64,000 nucleotides of DNA from Sipunculus nudus (Eukaryota > Annelida > Sipuncula > Golfingiida > Sipunculidae). The position numbers were made by a program, and so were the translations under genes. The DNA lies in assembly GCA_026874595.1 (NCBI GenBank), contig CM049317.1:20605882-20669881 (forward strand), in the 5' to 3' direction. The notes beneath the pieces were generated by a model. The model did not search any database and was not told where the DNA came from. It saw only the letters and a list, made by a program, of their open reading frames with translations. Below are positions 12,801-41,607 of this stretch, piece by piece (within the stretch, counting starts at the first letter, position 1; each line of letters starts with the position of its first letter).

Positions 12801-14002
12801 ATACAAGAGTATAGTTTGTGATTTTTTTTTGTGTGGATGCGTTGGCACTGTCGAAGATTTGAGACGCGTACAAGATTAATGCCCCCTCCCCCTCGCCAGC
12901 AACCCCCCCCCAAAAAAAAAATATCCGGGCATGCGAATGTTTAATGTGTTCATGCGTGCGTTTACGATAAATATAGCGAGTAAGACTGTATATGTAATAA
13001 TCAATTGCTTTGGCCTAGGAGTTTTTTCCCTATTGAAACTAGATTAAAACCAAATAAACCGATAGAACAGTATAGCAAAATGAGTAGGCCAGTCGGCGTT
13101 TCAAGTTTAATCCAGTGGGTATGTCCCTCTCAGACAAAATTCATTTCTATCTATGCATCAAATATTTTTGTTCTCGTTTTTTGAGTGATACAATTAGGCC
13201 AACAATTAGTGTCAGATAGCAAAGGTATAAAATGGCAAATGGGGGTCACGTGACATGACATCCCAATATAAATAATAACAGAAAGCACGTGTTTTAGTGG
13301 GCGTTGTCTGGTGTTGTGCCTTCTCATAAATACAGTGGAATCAGTGTCGTTTCATTGAACCTCTAAGTCTATTGAACTGTTATAATTTATATGTCTACTC
13401 ATGAAACACCTCATTGCGACATATCTATTTTATTATTGTTATAAACTCAATTACAGAATGACTGCTGAAGTAATGAACATTTCAATTTGTTAGAATGGGT
13501 TTGTTTTTACTTATTATTTCATCAAAAATCAATTATGAAATATTTTATTTATTCATGAGGCCATAAATCCCTCCATACAGCATAAGATTCGTAATGACGC
13601 TGCCACTACATATTTAGTATAATTCATACGAAGATCAATAGATAACAGAAGTATATTTTTTTTTTGATGGAAATCGGGTAACTATTTTACCTTATATGCT
13701 TCTAGATCTTGGTAACTTTATCGCGTCATTCACGCCATTTGTTCACCAAAGCAGTAGAAAAGTAACGCTTTAACTTATATTTTGCTTCGAGATAATTGGT
13801 CATCAAAGATTCTTCCAGAAAGGTCCTCATGGGAATTCATATCTTTGGAGGAAATATGTCATATTAATATTTGAAGCGCATAATAATGGCCAAGAACTTT
13901 TACTTTTCCTATATGCATGGGTTTATTTATATGACGGAAATATATTTTTGTCAGGATCCCGACTATCAGCAAAAAAGTGTTCGTACATCTGCTGATTTGT
14001 AT

Positions 14003-14092
14003 CACAGGCCTTCCCTTTATAGACCGAACTATACCTGGGAGCACTTTCAATCGGCGGTACCAGTTCTGGGATTCATCGACCTGGATTTTTCA
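14003..14092 (-). pseudogene. Pseudogene 2, exon-5-like piece (CTLD2 middle)
   Basis: The minus strand reads KIQVDESQNWYRRLK, parallel to TIQADLSRNWYRQTK of gene A exon 5. A 2-base deletion in 'AAAGTGCTCC' (gene A: AAGGAGTGCTCC) then shifts the frame away from CSQVWIGLRK. The nucleotide match 'atacctgggagcact' on the plus strand is shared exactly with gene A. Confidence 0.75.
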
Positions 14093-14269
14093 TAATCAAC
14101 GAGAATATATACTCTGGCATTTCAGCTCCATAGCCCAATGCATACTCATCTAAAAATTTATACTCTCTAAACTTCTTCCAGAGTCGATTTACATACGGAC
14201 ATATATATAATGTTTTTTGCTTTGACTGGAAATATGTATTAAAGAAAATTTAAGTGGCAATGTAAATAA

Positions 14270-14271
<2 letters not shown>

Positions 14272-14337
<66 letters not shown>
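14272..14337. repeat. (TA)n(TG)n microsatellite
   Basis: About 50 bases of TA repeat followed by about 16 of TG. It lies between the pseudogene 2 exon-5-like piece and the LINE. Confidence 0.95.
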
Positions 14338-14389
14338 ATATATTTAAAGTATAGAGTAAACTATGTTGAACCATACATTTTCTTAAATT

Positions 14390-16560
14390 ATTAAGATTAT
14401 AAAATTCTGGCCTATGGTTGGAAAATATTTAGTTGATAGCCTTAATTATTCACATGAAGTTGGCGGATTGTGACCTTCCAAAAACCAAGCAGTGATTACT
14501 TTAATAGATAAAAATAAAGATCGTACAAACCTTAAGAATTGGAAGCCAATTTCACTGTTAAATGTCGACTATAAAACTATCTATAAGATTAAAAAGGTAA
14601 TTCCAAAATTAATTCATTCAAATCAGTTTGGATATGTTAAAGGGGAGAGATTTTTACTAGTATCAGACTTTTAACAGAAATAATGAATTATACCAAGAGA
14701 TACAGAAAGGAAGGCTTGATATTAGCACTTGATTTTAAGAAAGCTTTCGACTCCTTGGAATGGTCATTTCTGGTTAAAGTTTGGCGGTATTTAATTTAGA
14801 CCGTCATTTATTTGTTGGATTAAAATAATTTATAAAAATATGAAAAGTTGTACAATAAATAATGGCAAAACATCTCAGTACCTTCCAACTGGTAGAGGTG
14901 TGAGACAGGGTGACCCATTGTCTCCGTATTTATTCATTCTTTGTATTGAAATTTTGGCAATACAAATTAGAAACAATGATAATATTAGAGGAATAAACAT
15001 TTTTGGACAAGAAATTAAATTACTTCTCTTTGCTGATGATATGACAGCAGTTCTGCCTAATCCTGATTCTGCAAGAGACTTAATAGAAGAAGTCAAACTG
15101 TAAGAAAAGATATCTTGGTAAACACTAAACATAGAAAAACAGAAGCTATGTGGATTGGTTCAAAGAGGAATGACGTAGAAAAAACATTCAATAATAATTA
15201 GTTAAAATCGCACATACAAATACTGGGCATTATTCATATACCAAAGCAAAGACCGCCTATTTAAATTTTGAAAACAAAATTAAAAAAAAATGAGGTTAGC
15301 AGCCCAAATTTTGAAAACAAGAAATTTGACCTTGCTAGGTAAGATTCAGATTATTCGGTCATATTTAGTGTCATCTTTTCAGTATATATTTACATGTGTC
15401 GATACAACTTTGATAATAGAAAATAAATTGATAAAATAATGTTTTCCTTTCTTAGAATTCAGGGAAGGAACAACTGAAAAGGATACGTCTTCTTTCACCA
15501 GTGACTGCTGGGGGATTGAATGTACCTCATTTTGATATTAAAATACAAACATATAAGATAACATGGATTTTAAAGCATATTTCAAACAAAAAAAAAAGAA
15601 GTGACAGACATATGGAAAAACATACTTGCAACCGTTGGATTAGATTTCAATATACTTTTGCATTGTGACTATGGTTAGGATTTCATTTCTAACTAGAAGA
15701 TGAACACTAGTTTCTGTCAGATATATTAAAAAATTGGAATAAAATAAAATCAGTGAAGCCGATAGTGGATCAGGTAATATGGTAACATTGGTACTGATAA
15801 TGTTACTTTTTTAGTAAAAAAAAATGTATGAATCAGGCTTACTTTATGTTAATAATTTATTTGATCTTGATGACAAATAATATCTTTTAAAACAAGGCAA
15901 AACAAAGGTGTTAAAAAATGGAATAAATAAGATAAAGAGCAGTAGCTTAAAAGGTGATTTTTTTTTTGTAAAATGTGTAATATTAATTTATTCAGTGTAT
16001 CAAGTGAGTATTCTGATGAGTTGTTAATATCTGAGAATAGAGAGGTTATACCACTCAAACATTGTAACTCCACACGCTTGTATAATATATTTTTTGCTCT
16101 ACTTCATAATAAGCAATTTATTCATAAAATATCAAAATATTGTTATGATATTGATGAGATTGATTGGAGGAAATTTTTTGTTACCATTTAAATTATGTCA
16201 AGATACTCAACCAAAATGTTAAAAAGTTTAAATTGTTACAGGATGTCTCGGTAAATCAAGATTCACTGATGAAATGGGGATCAAAATACAATAGTATGTG
16301 TTCTTTTTGTCGTAAAGACATAGAAACAGCTGAGCACCTGTACTGGTCATGTGATTGTGTTCAATGTATTCGGCGGCAAGCATACAATATATCTGACTTA
16401 GGATATAATGAGAATTTCGTAAATAAAAATGATGTCCTTCTTGGTAATCCGGATTTTACAGACAGTTTAATCTATTTATTTTATTTTTCAGAGTAAACGT
16501 TACATTAATTTGAGCAGGCAGAAACAAATTATTGTTCCATTCTCAGAATAAAAAAAAAAC
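14390..16560 (+). mobile_element. LINE retrotransposon remnant (L1/Tx1-like reverse transcriptase)
   Basis: The plus strand, read across several frameshifts and stops, gives the usual order of a non-LTR reverse transcriptase. Segments are VDSLNYSHEVG at about 14430, NWKPISLLNVDYK at about 14538, LALDFKKAFDSLEWSFL at about 14720, GRGVRQGDPLSPYLFILCIE at about 14893-14952 and the catalytic FADDM at about 15029. Near the end (about 16260-16370) is the C-terminal zinc-knuckle-like CSFCRKDIETAEHLYWSC. The endonuclease half is absent, consistent with 5' truncation. The clade is a guess from the style of these motifs. The element is dead and lies in the intron between the two pseudogene 2 exons. Confidence 0.85.
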
Positions 16561-16899
16561 CTTTTATATGTTAAAAACATTGAATTTCTTATTGCAAAAA
16601 TAATAACTGAATAAGTCAATTCCATGATAGGTAGTCCAATATTCAAGTATAAGTGTTTATATATAATAATCACTATTGTTTTCGTATTAAGGGTTTCTGA
16701 TCCTGTTTTGTGTTTTGTGTTAAACTAAAATTAGGCTAGTTCTCGACTTAAGTAAAGTAACTATATGCATAGTTGTGTTATGTATATGTGTGTATTGCTT
16801 GTGTGCATATATTTGCAAATACGTCTTTATGTTTATTTATATATATATATATATATGATTATAGATATATGTATGCATGGTATGTGAACATGTATGTTT

Positions 16900-16918
16900 A
16901 TATAAATATATATATATA

Positions 16919-16971
<53 letters not shown>

Positions 16972-16974
16972 ATG
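16900..16974. repeat. (TA)n microsatellite
   Basis: About 75 bases of TA repeat with a few TTA interruptions, between the LINE end and pseudogene 2 exon-4-like piece. Confidence 0.95.
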
Positions 16975-17104
16975 TTTGAATTTTGTAATGAGTTGCAAAA
17001 AGGTTAACGTGCGTATATCTTGTGTACATCCTTATACACGTGTGTATATGTTTGGAGAAATAAACATTTAAAAAAAATTATAAAGTTAAACTTAATCATC
17101 GTAC

Positions 17105-17255
17105 CGGATCTTACAACAGCAAGCTCCATACCACCTTCCTACATTGAACTGGAACATCGTACCAGTTTTCTGAAATTTAGGTCAGTAAAAATGTACGCCC
17201 ATTCACATTTCTGCCATTTGTTTGTTGTACACCGATGTTAAGGCAGTCTTCCCCG
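17105..17255 (-). pseudogene. Pseudogene 2, exon-4-like piece (CTLD2 start)
   Basis: It reads GEDCLNIGVQQTNGRNVNGR and then TFLLT, a stop, and ISENWYD. Gene A has GKDCLSIGVQETNCRVVEGR, then RFVLSCSSENWFD. The stop falls where gene A has a cysteine codon. A further one-base deletion just before 'GTATGGAGCTTGCTG' shifts the frame. The acceptor is 'tttcggcg' instead of 'tttgcag'. The donor region GATCCG|GTACGA is recognisable. Confidence 0.8.
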
Positions 17256-18737
17256 CCGAAACACACAATCACTATATATTTTATTTATGACAGAAACATA
17301 ATGCTGCTTTCGGTCGAAAAAAAGCATCTAAGTGGTGAATACTTACGAGTCAATAGTGTGATATGTGTTTCTGTTGATGAATAAACATAATTTTATTTAT
17401 TTATTTTTTTTTTTGCGATTACTACTTCTACTCCAATTAGGGCAAGTTTTATCTGCAAGGTGTCAATAAAGGTGCCACAATGGACTCTCCAAATTTTCCC
17501 AAATTTAGTGTATAAACACAACATGAGTTAGTACTAATTTTCATGAGAATATTACTTCAGAATCACCTAGCAAACTCGAAGAACATTTTGTTTGACCTGT
17601 GATCGACCTAATGCTAATGACTTACTGGATATAAGTAATATATTATCTTGTCAATCAAGGAGCTATTCTGAATTACCTAAGTAAGCAAATACAGACGAGT
17701 ACCCAAGTCGATGTGACAAACGCATTGTTCCGTCACTTTACACAGAATTGTACCTTGATCTGTGTATTTGAGAGTGCTTTTGGCGCATAATATGCATAGT
17801 TTTACACCGATCGCCTACATTTTACTCAGTCACCATGGCCTTTGCTCTTCTGCTACCCGTGTTAAACTTGTTTTCAAGCAAATCCTTATGACAGGGCATA
17901 GATCTCAGAGTATTCAGGACAAAAACGAGCGTAAAAGAAAAACGATTTTTTTAGCTTAGTCACTTCTCTTAAATAGGTTAATGTCAGTGCCTTAGCCTTT
18001 TGCTTGACATGAGACAAGTCAAGCATTTGATGTCAAGTATAACCGTACCAATTGGCAACAAAACCATAATCACTACCGTGCAGCGACTCGATGTTATTGA
18101 TATTTCTGTTATATATATTTATATAGTTACATGTATACGCCCCCCTCCAACAATAATAAAATTATGTCTGCTGACCCGGGCACCCTCCATATTAATAAAG
18201 AGCAGGTAACCTATTGTAAATATTCAAAACTATTTGAAATTAAATGTAAGCAAAACGGTGAACTAGCCTAACCCTTAACCTCCGCAAGGAAGGTATGCGT
18301 TCATTCAAGTTTGGGTATTTGTGTGCATGTGTTTGTATGTGTGCGTGTCTGTGTGCGTTTGTTCACAATTAAACTCACGCGGAATCATGAACGGAATCCT
18401 ATGAAATGTTAAGTTTTTTTTTCGGGAATGGTGCAAAGGCCAAACGAAGAATCAATTGAAATTTGGTGTGGATCCAGCACATGATTCGGATTAAGGAACA
18501 TCCTTAAGGAATATTCACAAAAGTAGGGTCATCTATGAGCGAATTAACCTACGAATATGGGCTGAATAAATGAATCCAAACACGGTTTTGGGTGCATTCC
18601 ACAAAAGGGACCCCCCACATAGAGGATGCTGCCATTCCTTAAATTGCCGATTTCTAGTTTAATTATCAAACATAATATTTGTCACGGTAAACAGAGGGAG
18701 AAATAAGCATACTTTTGAATGAAAATACAACCTGTTA

Positions 18738-19980
18738 ACACTTTAGCCTACGTCATACATTCACGCTACTTATCTTGACATCCCATGGATTATCACGATT
18801 TTATAAACCGTATGAAACCGTAGTGGTCACACATATTTTTTTCAGGAAAATAAGTGGACAAACTTGTATTAGGTATTACGTTGTCCTAAGGTATCACCAC
18901 GCTACACCCTGTGGCCGGTGATACTACGACAATTCTATGGATGATCGCGGTAAGCTACGGGACACTCAGCAGTGCCGGCGATCACACTGGTACCACTGCG
19001 AAGCATCAATTTGTTGTGGAGCGTTGAGGCTTTTAGTTAAGGGCGCTGGATATGTGACCACAAGGTTGTGGGTTCGCGTCCCGTTCTGACAGCCGTCTGC
19101 GCTAAGACTCATAGGCAAACTATTTACAACAAGGGTGCGCTCTCTCGACCCAGGAGTGAATAGCTACTGGTCATGGGAGGAAGGATAATGTAGTACGAAA
19201 TAACCTTCTAGCACCTGATATTGCTGCTTGGGTTGTATGTTCCTCAGGGAGCTGAAAAAAGCCATAAGAATAAACAAGCCCGAAAAGGTCAAGAAGGAAA
19301 AGTGTTAAGTCAGGTGAGACTGGCATCGTCGGTGATATCAGACTATAAACCCCCACCTTTACATTTACATTTTGTAGCGTTTTGTCAAGGTTGCCCACGA
19401 TCCTGCTGCGGATTGGATACGGTAGCTTTAACGATTCTTCACGGCGGAAGTAGTGGTAATATGTTATTATTATCAAATACAGTAAGCATTGAACTGATAT
19501 ATAATACCATCTGTATTTCATTGACAGTTTACTGACAGTCATGGTTATTTCACTTTAAAATATTTACCAATGTTATGGACTAGTAATGTTGTAGAGGTTC
19601 CATTGCAGACAATTATTTATCAAATCAAAATTATTCGTTTACGTCAGGGCTTTCACTCCAGATTTTGCATAATTACCCCCGGATGGTTACAGATCGCCAA
19701 GGAAGACTGTACGTATGTGGTACCCCGGTGGTTCTATTTACTATTTATATTTACAAGGTGCAACTACGCCATGCATGTCATCGTGGCGGGGCTACGCAGA
19801 TCCTCGGAAGCTTTCAACCATTCAAAACTACCGTACGGCCTTCGGATCGACCAAGACCATCCCGGATCGGTACGTTTTGCTGTATGACTCGCCAAAGACC
19901 CTTAAAAAATTTCCAGCACCGTGACTCACCGTGGCTTTAAACCGTGAATGTGTGACTCAGGCTTTAATGTTTAACTACCG
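18738..19980. mobile_element. 1.2 kb insertion within the segmental duplication
   Basis: Alignment of the two duplicate copies leaves this stretch unmatched: copy 1 runs directly from 'aatacaacctgctgcc' to 'ttgttataacaaa'. The insertion contains a tRNA-like SINE head at 19020-19095 and a more GC-rich block near 19680-19940. It may be more than one element. The ends were not resolved to the base and no terminal repeats were identified. Confidence 0.55.
19020..19095 (+). mobile_element. tRNA-derived SINE head
   Basis: An A-box-like TAGTTAAGGGC and a B box (GGTTCGCGTCC) are spaced as in a tRNA gene promoter. No acceptor stem or cloverleaf closes around them, so this is the internal RNA polymerase III promoter of a SINE, not a tRNA gene. 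The SINE body probably continues to about 19290. Confidence 0.6.
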
Positions 19981-20925
19981 TTTATCAAATTTATTATGAC
20001 AAAATTACGAATACCACAAACACATTTCTAGTGTTTTAAGAAAGCGTAACAAACAAAATATTTATCAAAGTAATTACAAAGAGAAATTTGCGTTATTATA
20101 AATTAAAATTTTGAATTCCAGGTACAAATGTATCCCCTAATTCTTTAAGTACAACTTTTTCAACAAACTGTTGGATGAAATGTTGGTATCACTGATACCA
20201 TGAAGGTCAAAATCCAGCATATGGTTATAGTGCTCTTGCCTTTAAATGCTGGTATTAGTGAAATCATACGGGTTATAATCCAAATAATTATTATCCAATA
20301 TCTATGTGTGGAAGTATTGTTATTAATTGTTCCATCGATGATTTAAACTTATAGGGTAAACTTAACTTAATGAAAATTTGTAGGTATTGTCCAAATGTCT
20401 TCAATTCCCGAATTCGTATTCATAAAATGATAAGATTCCCAGAGCTTCATTATAATTTATAACTACAAGAGGAGCACCGATTTGAAAACCAATATTGTCA
20501 TGTGTTGCATATTTAATCGTCATGCAGCAGGAATGATGTTTTCAAGTGCCATGTGGTCATGTCTAATCCTCCCAGTAGTAGGAATACACGGTGACTCTGA
20601 CGGCTTCGCAACCAGTATGCGACTGATATTAAGATTACAGTATTAAATATACCAGCATATATATAAACTTATTATGCACCGAATATATACGGGTCTACTT
20701 ATAGCTGAGATCAGCAAAATGTTCTATGTAATATTCACAATACATGACTTTTGTATACGGCATTAGTGTCTTAAACGAGAGTGATGCTTCATGTATAAAA
20801 AATCCTATGTTATTTAGACACTACTAACTCGATTACACGTGGTTATCTCTGAGTGTTATATAAATTACACAACTAAATGCAAACGCTCATTTTGTGTCTG
20901 ATAGAATAGCTTTAAACTGTCCATT

Positions 20926-21097
20926 AACATTTCCACCGGAAGTAGTGGTTTTCAACCAAACTGAACAATTGAAGACCAGTATCTGAAACGTCCATACACT
21001 AAAGTTCGGGAAGCTGATATAAACAACTGGAAATGTCATTTCCCAGTCCGGGATGTTCTTAGAAGGAACCTATATTCTACGGATTCCACAGTGCATT

Positions 21098-21156
<59 letters not shown>

Positions 21157-21225
21157 ATAGTATTAATTTAAAACTTAGTTTAGTGCCGGAGTGTTCGGGG
21201 CAATTTTTCTAATTCCCAAAACGCT

Positions 21226-21289
<64 letters not shown>

Positions 21290-21592
21290 ACATAAACGCC
21301 GCTCGTGTAAAACAAAAAAAATATATGTTAATAGAATTCACAAAAAAAAATGTTTCATATTACCTTAGATATACCCATTGTTCTGCAGATTGATGTTAAA
21401 TGAGAAACATTGTGTACAGATCCGTGAAGTGTAATTATAACAATAACCCTCTGCGTTATGCAATTACGATCTGAATGTTCAGGAATTGTTTGTGTGTGTT
21501 AACATGCCCAAAAAAATGAAATATCATAGGAACCCATTTGTAAGATACACCCACAGAAATCCGCAAAACATTTTGTATGTTTATTGGCATAT

Positions 21593-21643
<51 letters not shown>

Positions 21644-24600
21644 AGGTCCTAAATATTAGGTGTCCATAAATGTAAATTTACAAATTAAAAGGTTAAAAAA
21701 GAATCCAAGAACAATTGCAGTTGAGGCATTCTTAGCGGTTGAATGAAGCACCATTATTACCTTCAGCAAATGTTCAGCCACATGAATTCACCCTAACTGG
21801 AGACAGTAACTACACGGCCGTTTAGATGAGGCGTGGGGCCATGCGGGTGCCTTCGTCTTTGCAGTTGAAGCAGCAGTTAAGGTTAGATAATATCAGACCG
21901 TGACTCAGATAAATGGCTAAAGGCTTCATCCATGTTCAGTGGTGACTCCAAGAAATACAAAACTTCGATGTTTACACTCGTTAATCAATCAAGGGGATGT
22001 TGGATGGTACATTGTCACCTGGGGCACATCAGATCCCTAATGAGATCAGGTGCAGAGACTGCTTATCGTGACTGAACCCGCACAGGAAGAATCTGCCGAA
22101 TTCCTGGGGAAAAAAAATTATTTTAACTAAAGACAATGCAGTTCTTCCGTCACTTCTTTGATCACTGGGAGAGGCTTACCATGATCTATTTATATAATAT
22201 GTCACCAACGTTTTCCTTAGGTGTAAGGGGATGAGCTGCAGCTGAAACATTGTAGTAAAAACTGAAAACCTGATGTGTGACTCAGGCACAAGGTGACAAT
22301 GTCGGAAACTCGGGATCACTCCTTAAATAGGAATTGGTTTTGTTTTATGGACAGTTAAAATAGCTGCGTCTCGAAAGAAAGCACTTCGTGTAAAAAAATT
22401 GAAAACATGGAGCTATTTTGAACCGATTGTAGCCCTAAATCTATGTATTTTAAAAATAAAGTCACGAAATAGGGATGTTACCATGAGAAAAATGCACCTG
22501 ATCACTTTGCAAACACATGCAAATTTCTCAAGAAAAGTTCAAGTGTAAAAAAATGGGTTTGCTAATAATCTTAAATTTCCATATATGGGTGCATCCTAAG
22601 ACTCCTATCATGTGATTTGTATGAGAAATATGTTGTAGAGGTTAATTGTCCTTTTTGTCACAAAGGAGAGTCCTTTTTTTAAAGATTCCTGGTCAAAGGT
22701 CATGCCTTGCGAGAAAATAATGATAAATAATTAATGTAGTCTCAAGCATAATACTACCAGGTACAAACAAAACATTGGTTTGTTATATATTTGGAAAGAA
22801 TTTTATATGCATATTGAAAGCAACAAGAAAGAAATATGATTTATAACTTTTAAGATTAACCTTCGGGGCGCACTTAAAAGCGCTTTAGGAATGAAAGTCA
22901 GGGCACGAATTGAAGTGACAGTAGTAATCGTTAGCCTTTTCGTTGCCGACATTGCATTTGTGGCGCCTTTGCTTGGACCAGTGCTTCAATCATTTTGAGT
23001 GAGTCGATATACGTTGTGCTTGTTATGAAAAAAAGCATCACAAGTAAGATTACATTTTACAGAGGAATTAAACAATTTAAACATACCCGAACTTAGCTTA
23101 CACATATTTTGTATCTTACTTTATCGTATGTGTGTGATTGGGAAGACATTAAAGACCAACATACTTTGGTCAAACAGCTGCACAGATGGACAATCTTAAC
23201 CTAAGCGGGGATTCTACTGCCTGTAGTTAACCAATCTAAAGTCAATGGTAAACTTGTTTCGTACTAAACGAATTACTCCTTTAATGCGAATGCGGGGTTG
23301 GGGAATACAGACAGTTGTGACTTACTCTTTATGGAAGTTGGCATTTCAATTTGCGCATTATTTGTCCCAAACCAAAGCGATATCAAAACTCTTATCTATC
23401 AAGACTAAATCCCTTATAAAACATTGTCAAGAAAACCACTATTTCTGTGATGTGTGTATCACTTGCAGACCCACGCCTTCCCTATAATGTAAATGAACGT
23501 GAACCAAGTGGTGTATTTCCATTGTATTGTATAGGGTGTGTAAAAGATGACCACTATTTGGCGAATGCTGTTACATTTGATGGTCTCTGAATAAATATTT
23601 CAAAACGATCTATAATCAAATACATTTGTGATTGTTCTGTCTGAGGCCCGAAAATAAAACATATCATTTTGTGATACAGTATATAGTTTGTCATTACAAA
23701 AGCACTTGTGAATCTGTAACCTATATCTTTAATGGGAAACTGAGTTTTATTTGAACTCAGACCAAGTTCTGAAATTTCCTGGGTGCTGGTCTTAGCTGTC
23801 TATAATGCATTCAGAAATAAATTCAAAGAAGCGATGTATAAAAACTAGGAACTCCTGTATAAAAATTAACATTCGTGTTATTGTCAATGAAAGAATCCCA
23901 TGTTATCTAGGAATCCTTGAGCTCAGACCTAGGTTTTTAGTAATAAGTCTTTGACATTCAGTCCTAGTTTTCTGGTACAGTTCAGAGTCACTTACAGAGG
24001 TCGCAGATTTTTGGTCATATTTTCTCTCCTGTCAATTACATTTACGACTTTTCTTGATTTACTGTATTTAGTACCTCCATCTACAGGCTGGACCTCATCC
24101 TGATCACTCCCAACAACTAAAACTTACAACTCAAAAAGTACATTGGCGGCAGCATACATTTCATAAGGGCACAGCGTTTTGAAAATTGCCCAATCTGGAT
24201 TGGTCGTATCGTACAGGGTTGGCGGTTTCCCTATAAATTATGAGAATGAAGTTTTTTGTTTTGTTTTCTTTTTACCATACAGGTCAGTGAGAATGAACTG
24301 TAAAGACACCATTGCCGAACACTTTAGTTCACAGCTACAATTTAAATGGTTTCATGGTACTTTATTTTGTGTAATGTGAAATACATGAAACTGAATCTCA
24401 GCTGTAATAAACACAAATTTATTTTTTTTTATCAACATAGGTTCTTTCCATATATTGAAAGCATAATGCTACATTTAACGTTTGAGGCGGTAATCACCCC
24501 CCCCCCCCAAAGAAAGAAAATAATAAAAAAAGCCTATAAATTTTACCACCCTCTGCTAGTATTATTATTATGTTTTCTTATTTATACTCTTACCGCTACT

Positions 24601-25200
24601 AATCTTCTTATATTTAAAATTGATGGAAATCCTTCCATTTACTCTTCTGAGCCAGGCATCCCTCCATTTAAGTTCCTCTGTTTGTTGATCCCCGTGTTTC
24701 CTTACTGTCACAATGCCGTACAATTACCTTCTGATTTGATCGTCGGTTCTTTTGTGACATCTGTGAATACTGTGTACTACAGTGCTTTCAAACGCCTCAA
24801 CCAGGTAAGGTCTTCGTTTAATTGAATACATGCAGCGTTAGTATGCAGCGTTTGTTGACTCGTCCATCGTCCAAGAACACGTTGAAGAACAAGATGGCAG
24901 AGAGGGAATTCTCCGAAATTTAAGACGTCATGTGAAAACCATTTATTTTGCGTTGGAATATCCGAGTGTGTAGATTTTATTAAACAATCTACTTCTCAAT
25001 GGACTTAAGATAACCGTCATTCTTCTCTACAAGGGACTGATTTACTTTCTTGCATCGAAATGTTCCCTGTCTGGCTATCTGTCAGTCTCTATCTCTATCT
25101 CTGGGTTTTGCGGCAAAAGTACATACAACGCTTCTTAAGAAACTCTCAATTCATTCATTTTATTGTGTTGACAGATAATCGCAATTTAAATCAACATATT
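20926..25200. other. Intergenic region downstream of gene A
   Basis: No exon of the receptor family is visible. Three TA microsatellites lie at 21100-21154, 21230-21281 and 21592-21640. A 159-codon plus-strand frame at 24346-24825 is the longest open frame. It has hydrophobic stretches and a donor-like CAG|GTAAGG near its end, but no recognised family. Confidence 0.55.
21100..21640. repeat. Three closely spaced (TA)n microsatellites
   Basis: TA tracts at 21100-21154, 21230-21281 and 21592-21640 are separated by unique AT-rich DNA. Confidence 0.9.
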
Positions 25201-25220
25201 GGTACATAATTGATTCTATA

Positions 25221-25226
25221 TTTATT
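25221..25226 (-). terminator. Polyadenylation signal of gene A
   Basis: This is an AATAAA on the minus strand about 240 bases after the gene A stop codon, in unique DNA and the right orientation. It would give a short 3' untranslated region ending near 25200. Confidence 0.6.
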
Positions 25227-25464
25227 ATGTGAGCTATGGAACACCTCAGCGTTCACATTGCGCTTGGGCTTTCGAAAAATACCATAGTAATAGCTAACTT
25301 GCGTAACATGTGACATACTTTGAAAAGCAATGTGCATCAACAAATGACAGGTTAGACATGCTTCCTCGTTGCATTTAGCGGAAAACAATTACTCATGTTT
25401 GCTCATTTGTTTTACTCAACACTCTTGTCAGCAAATTAGCTGACCACAAACGGTTCTTTAGATT

Positions 25465-41483
<16,019 letters not shown>

Positions 41484-41607
41484 GTTGGTCAGAAGCCAGT
41501 GGAAATCTCCAGGTTTTTGATTCACCGCAAAACTGTTCAGACCTTTAAAGAATTCAAGTTAGAGCAGGACGCAATCTTCACTGCGCCCGATTATTAGCCT
41601 ACCATAG

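Larger units (their letters stand above)
7030..13990. other. Intergenic region, no gene recognised
   Basis: About 7 kb with only short frames and no CTLD, ZU5 or other family motif on either strand. The start (7030-7200) aligns with the gene A promoter region. Candidate repeats at 9117-9217 and 9433-9860 are listed separately. Homopolymer runs occur at about 11649-11660 (G) and 12905-12925 (C then A). Confidence 0.6.
14003..17255 (-). pseudogene. Pseudogene 2: relic of the second CTLD of a gene A relative, split by a LINE
   Basis: Two pieces match gene A exons 4 and 5 in the right order and strand: 17105-17255 (CTLD2 start) and 14003-14092 (CTLD2 middle). The first lacks its acceptor and contains an in-frame TAA and a 1-base deletion. 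The second has a 2-base deletion. A reverse-transcriptase element on the opposite strand now occupies most of the intron between them. No counterpart of exons 1, 2, 3, 6 or later was found. The duplicated intron-1 DNA at 18430-20925 lies upstream, where it belongs. Confidence 0.75.
18430..20925. repeat. Segmental duplication, copy 2 (intron-1 DNA upstream of pseudogene 2)
   Basis: It is collinear with 5310-6760. Examples are 'cacatgattcgg' and 'gctgaataaatgaat' (18480-18570), 'gaatgaaaatacaacctg' (18717), 'gagcttcattataat' (20439), 'gcaccgatttgaaaac' (20474) and 'cattttgtg' (20890). Between about 18738 and 19980 there is extra DNA absent from copy 1. The lectin exon expected to its left, equivalent to 4930-5126, is missing. 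Confidence 0.75.

Noticed and set aside
14189-17071. Several open frames made of repeated IYIYIY or YIYIY.
   Set aside because: These are translations of TA microsatellites and carry no coding information.
18000-18209. Plus-strand frame with TVPIGNKTIITTV, resembling TVPLADKTIITIM at 36786-36830.
   Set aside because: The similarity covers only about 40 bases of DNA and no conserved domain. It is best read as a shared repeat or duplicated intron fragment rather than a protein.
19020-19095. Possible tRNA gene because of A-box and B-box matches.
   Set aside because: No acceptor stem pairs around the boxes and the following sequence looks like a SINE body, so it was called a SINE head.
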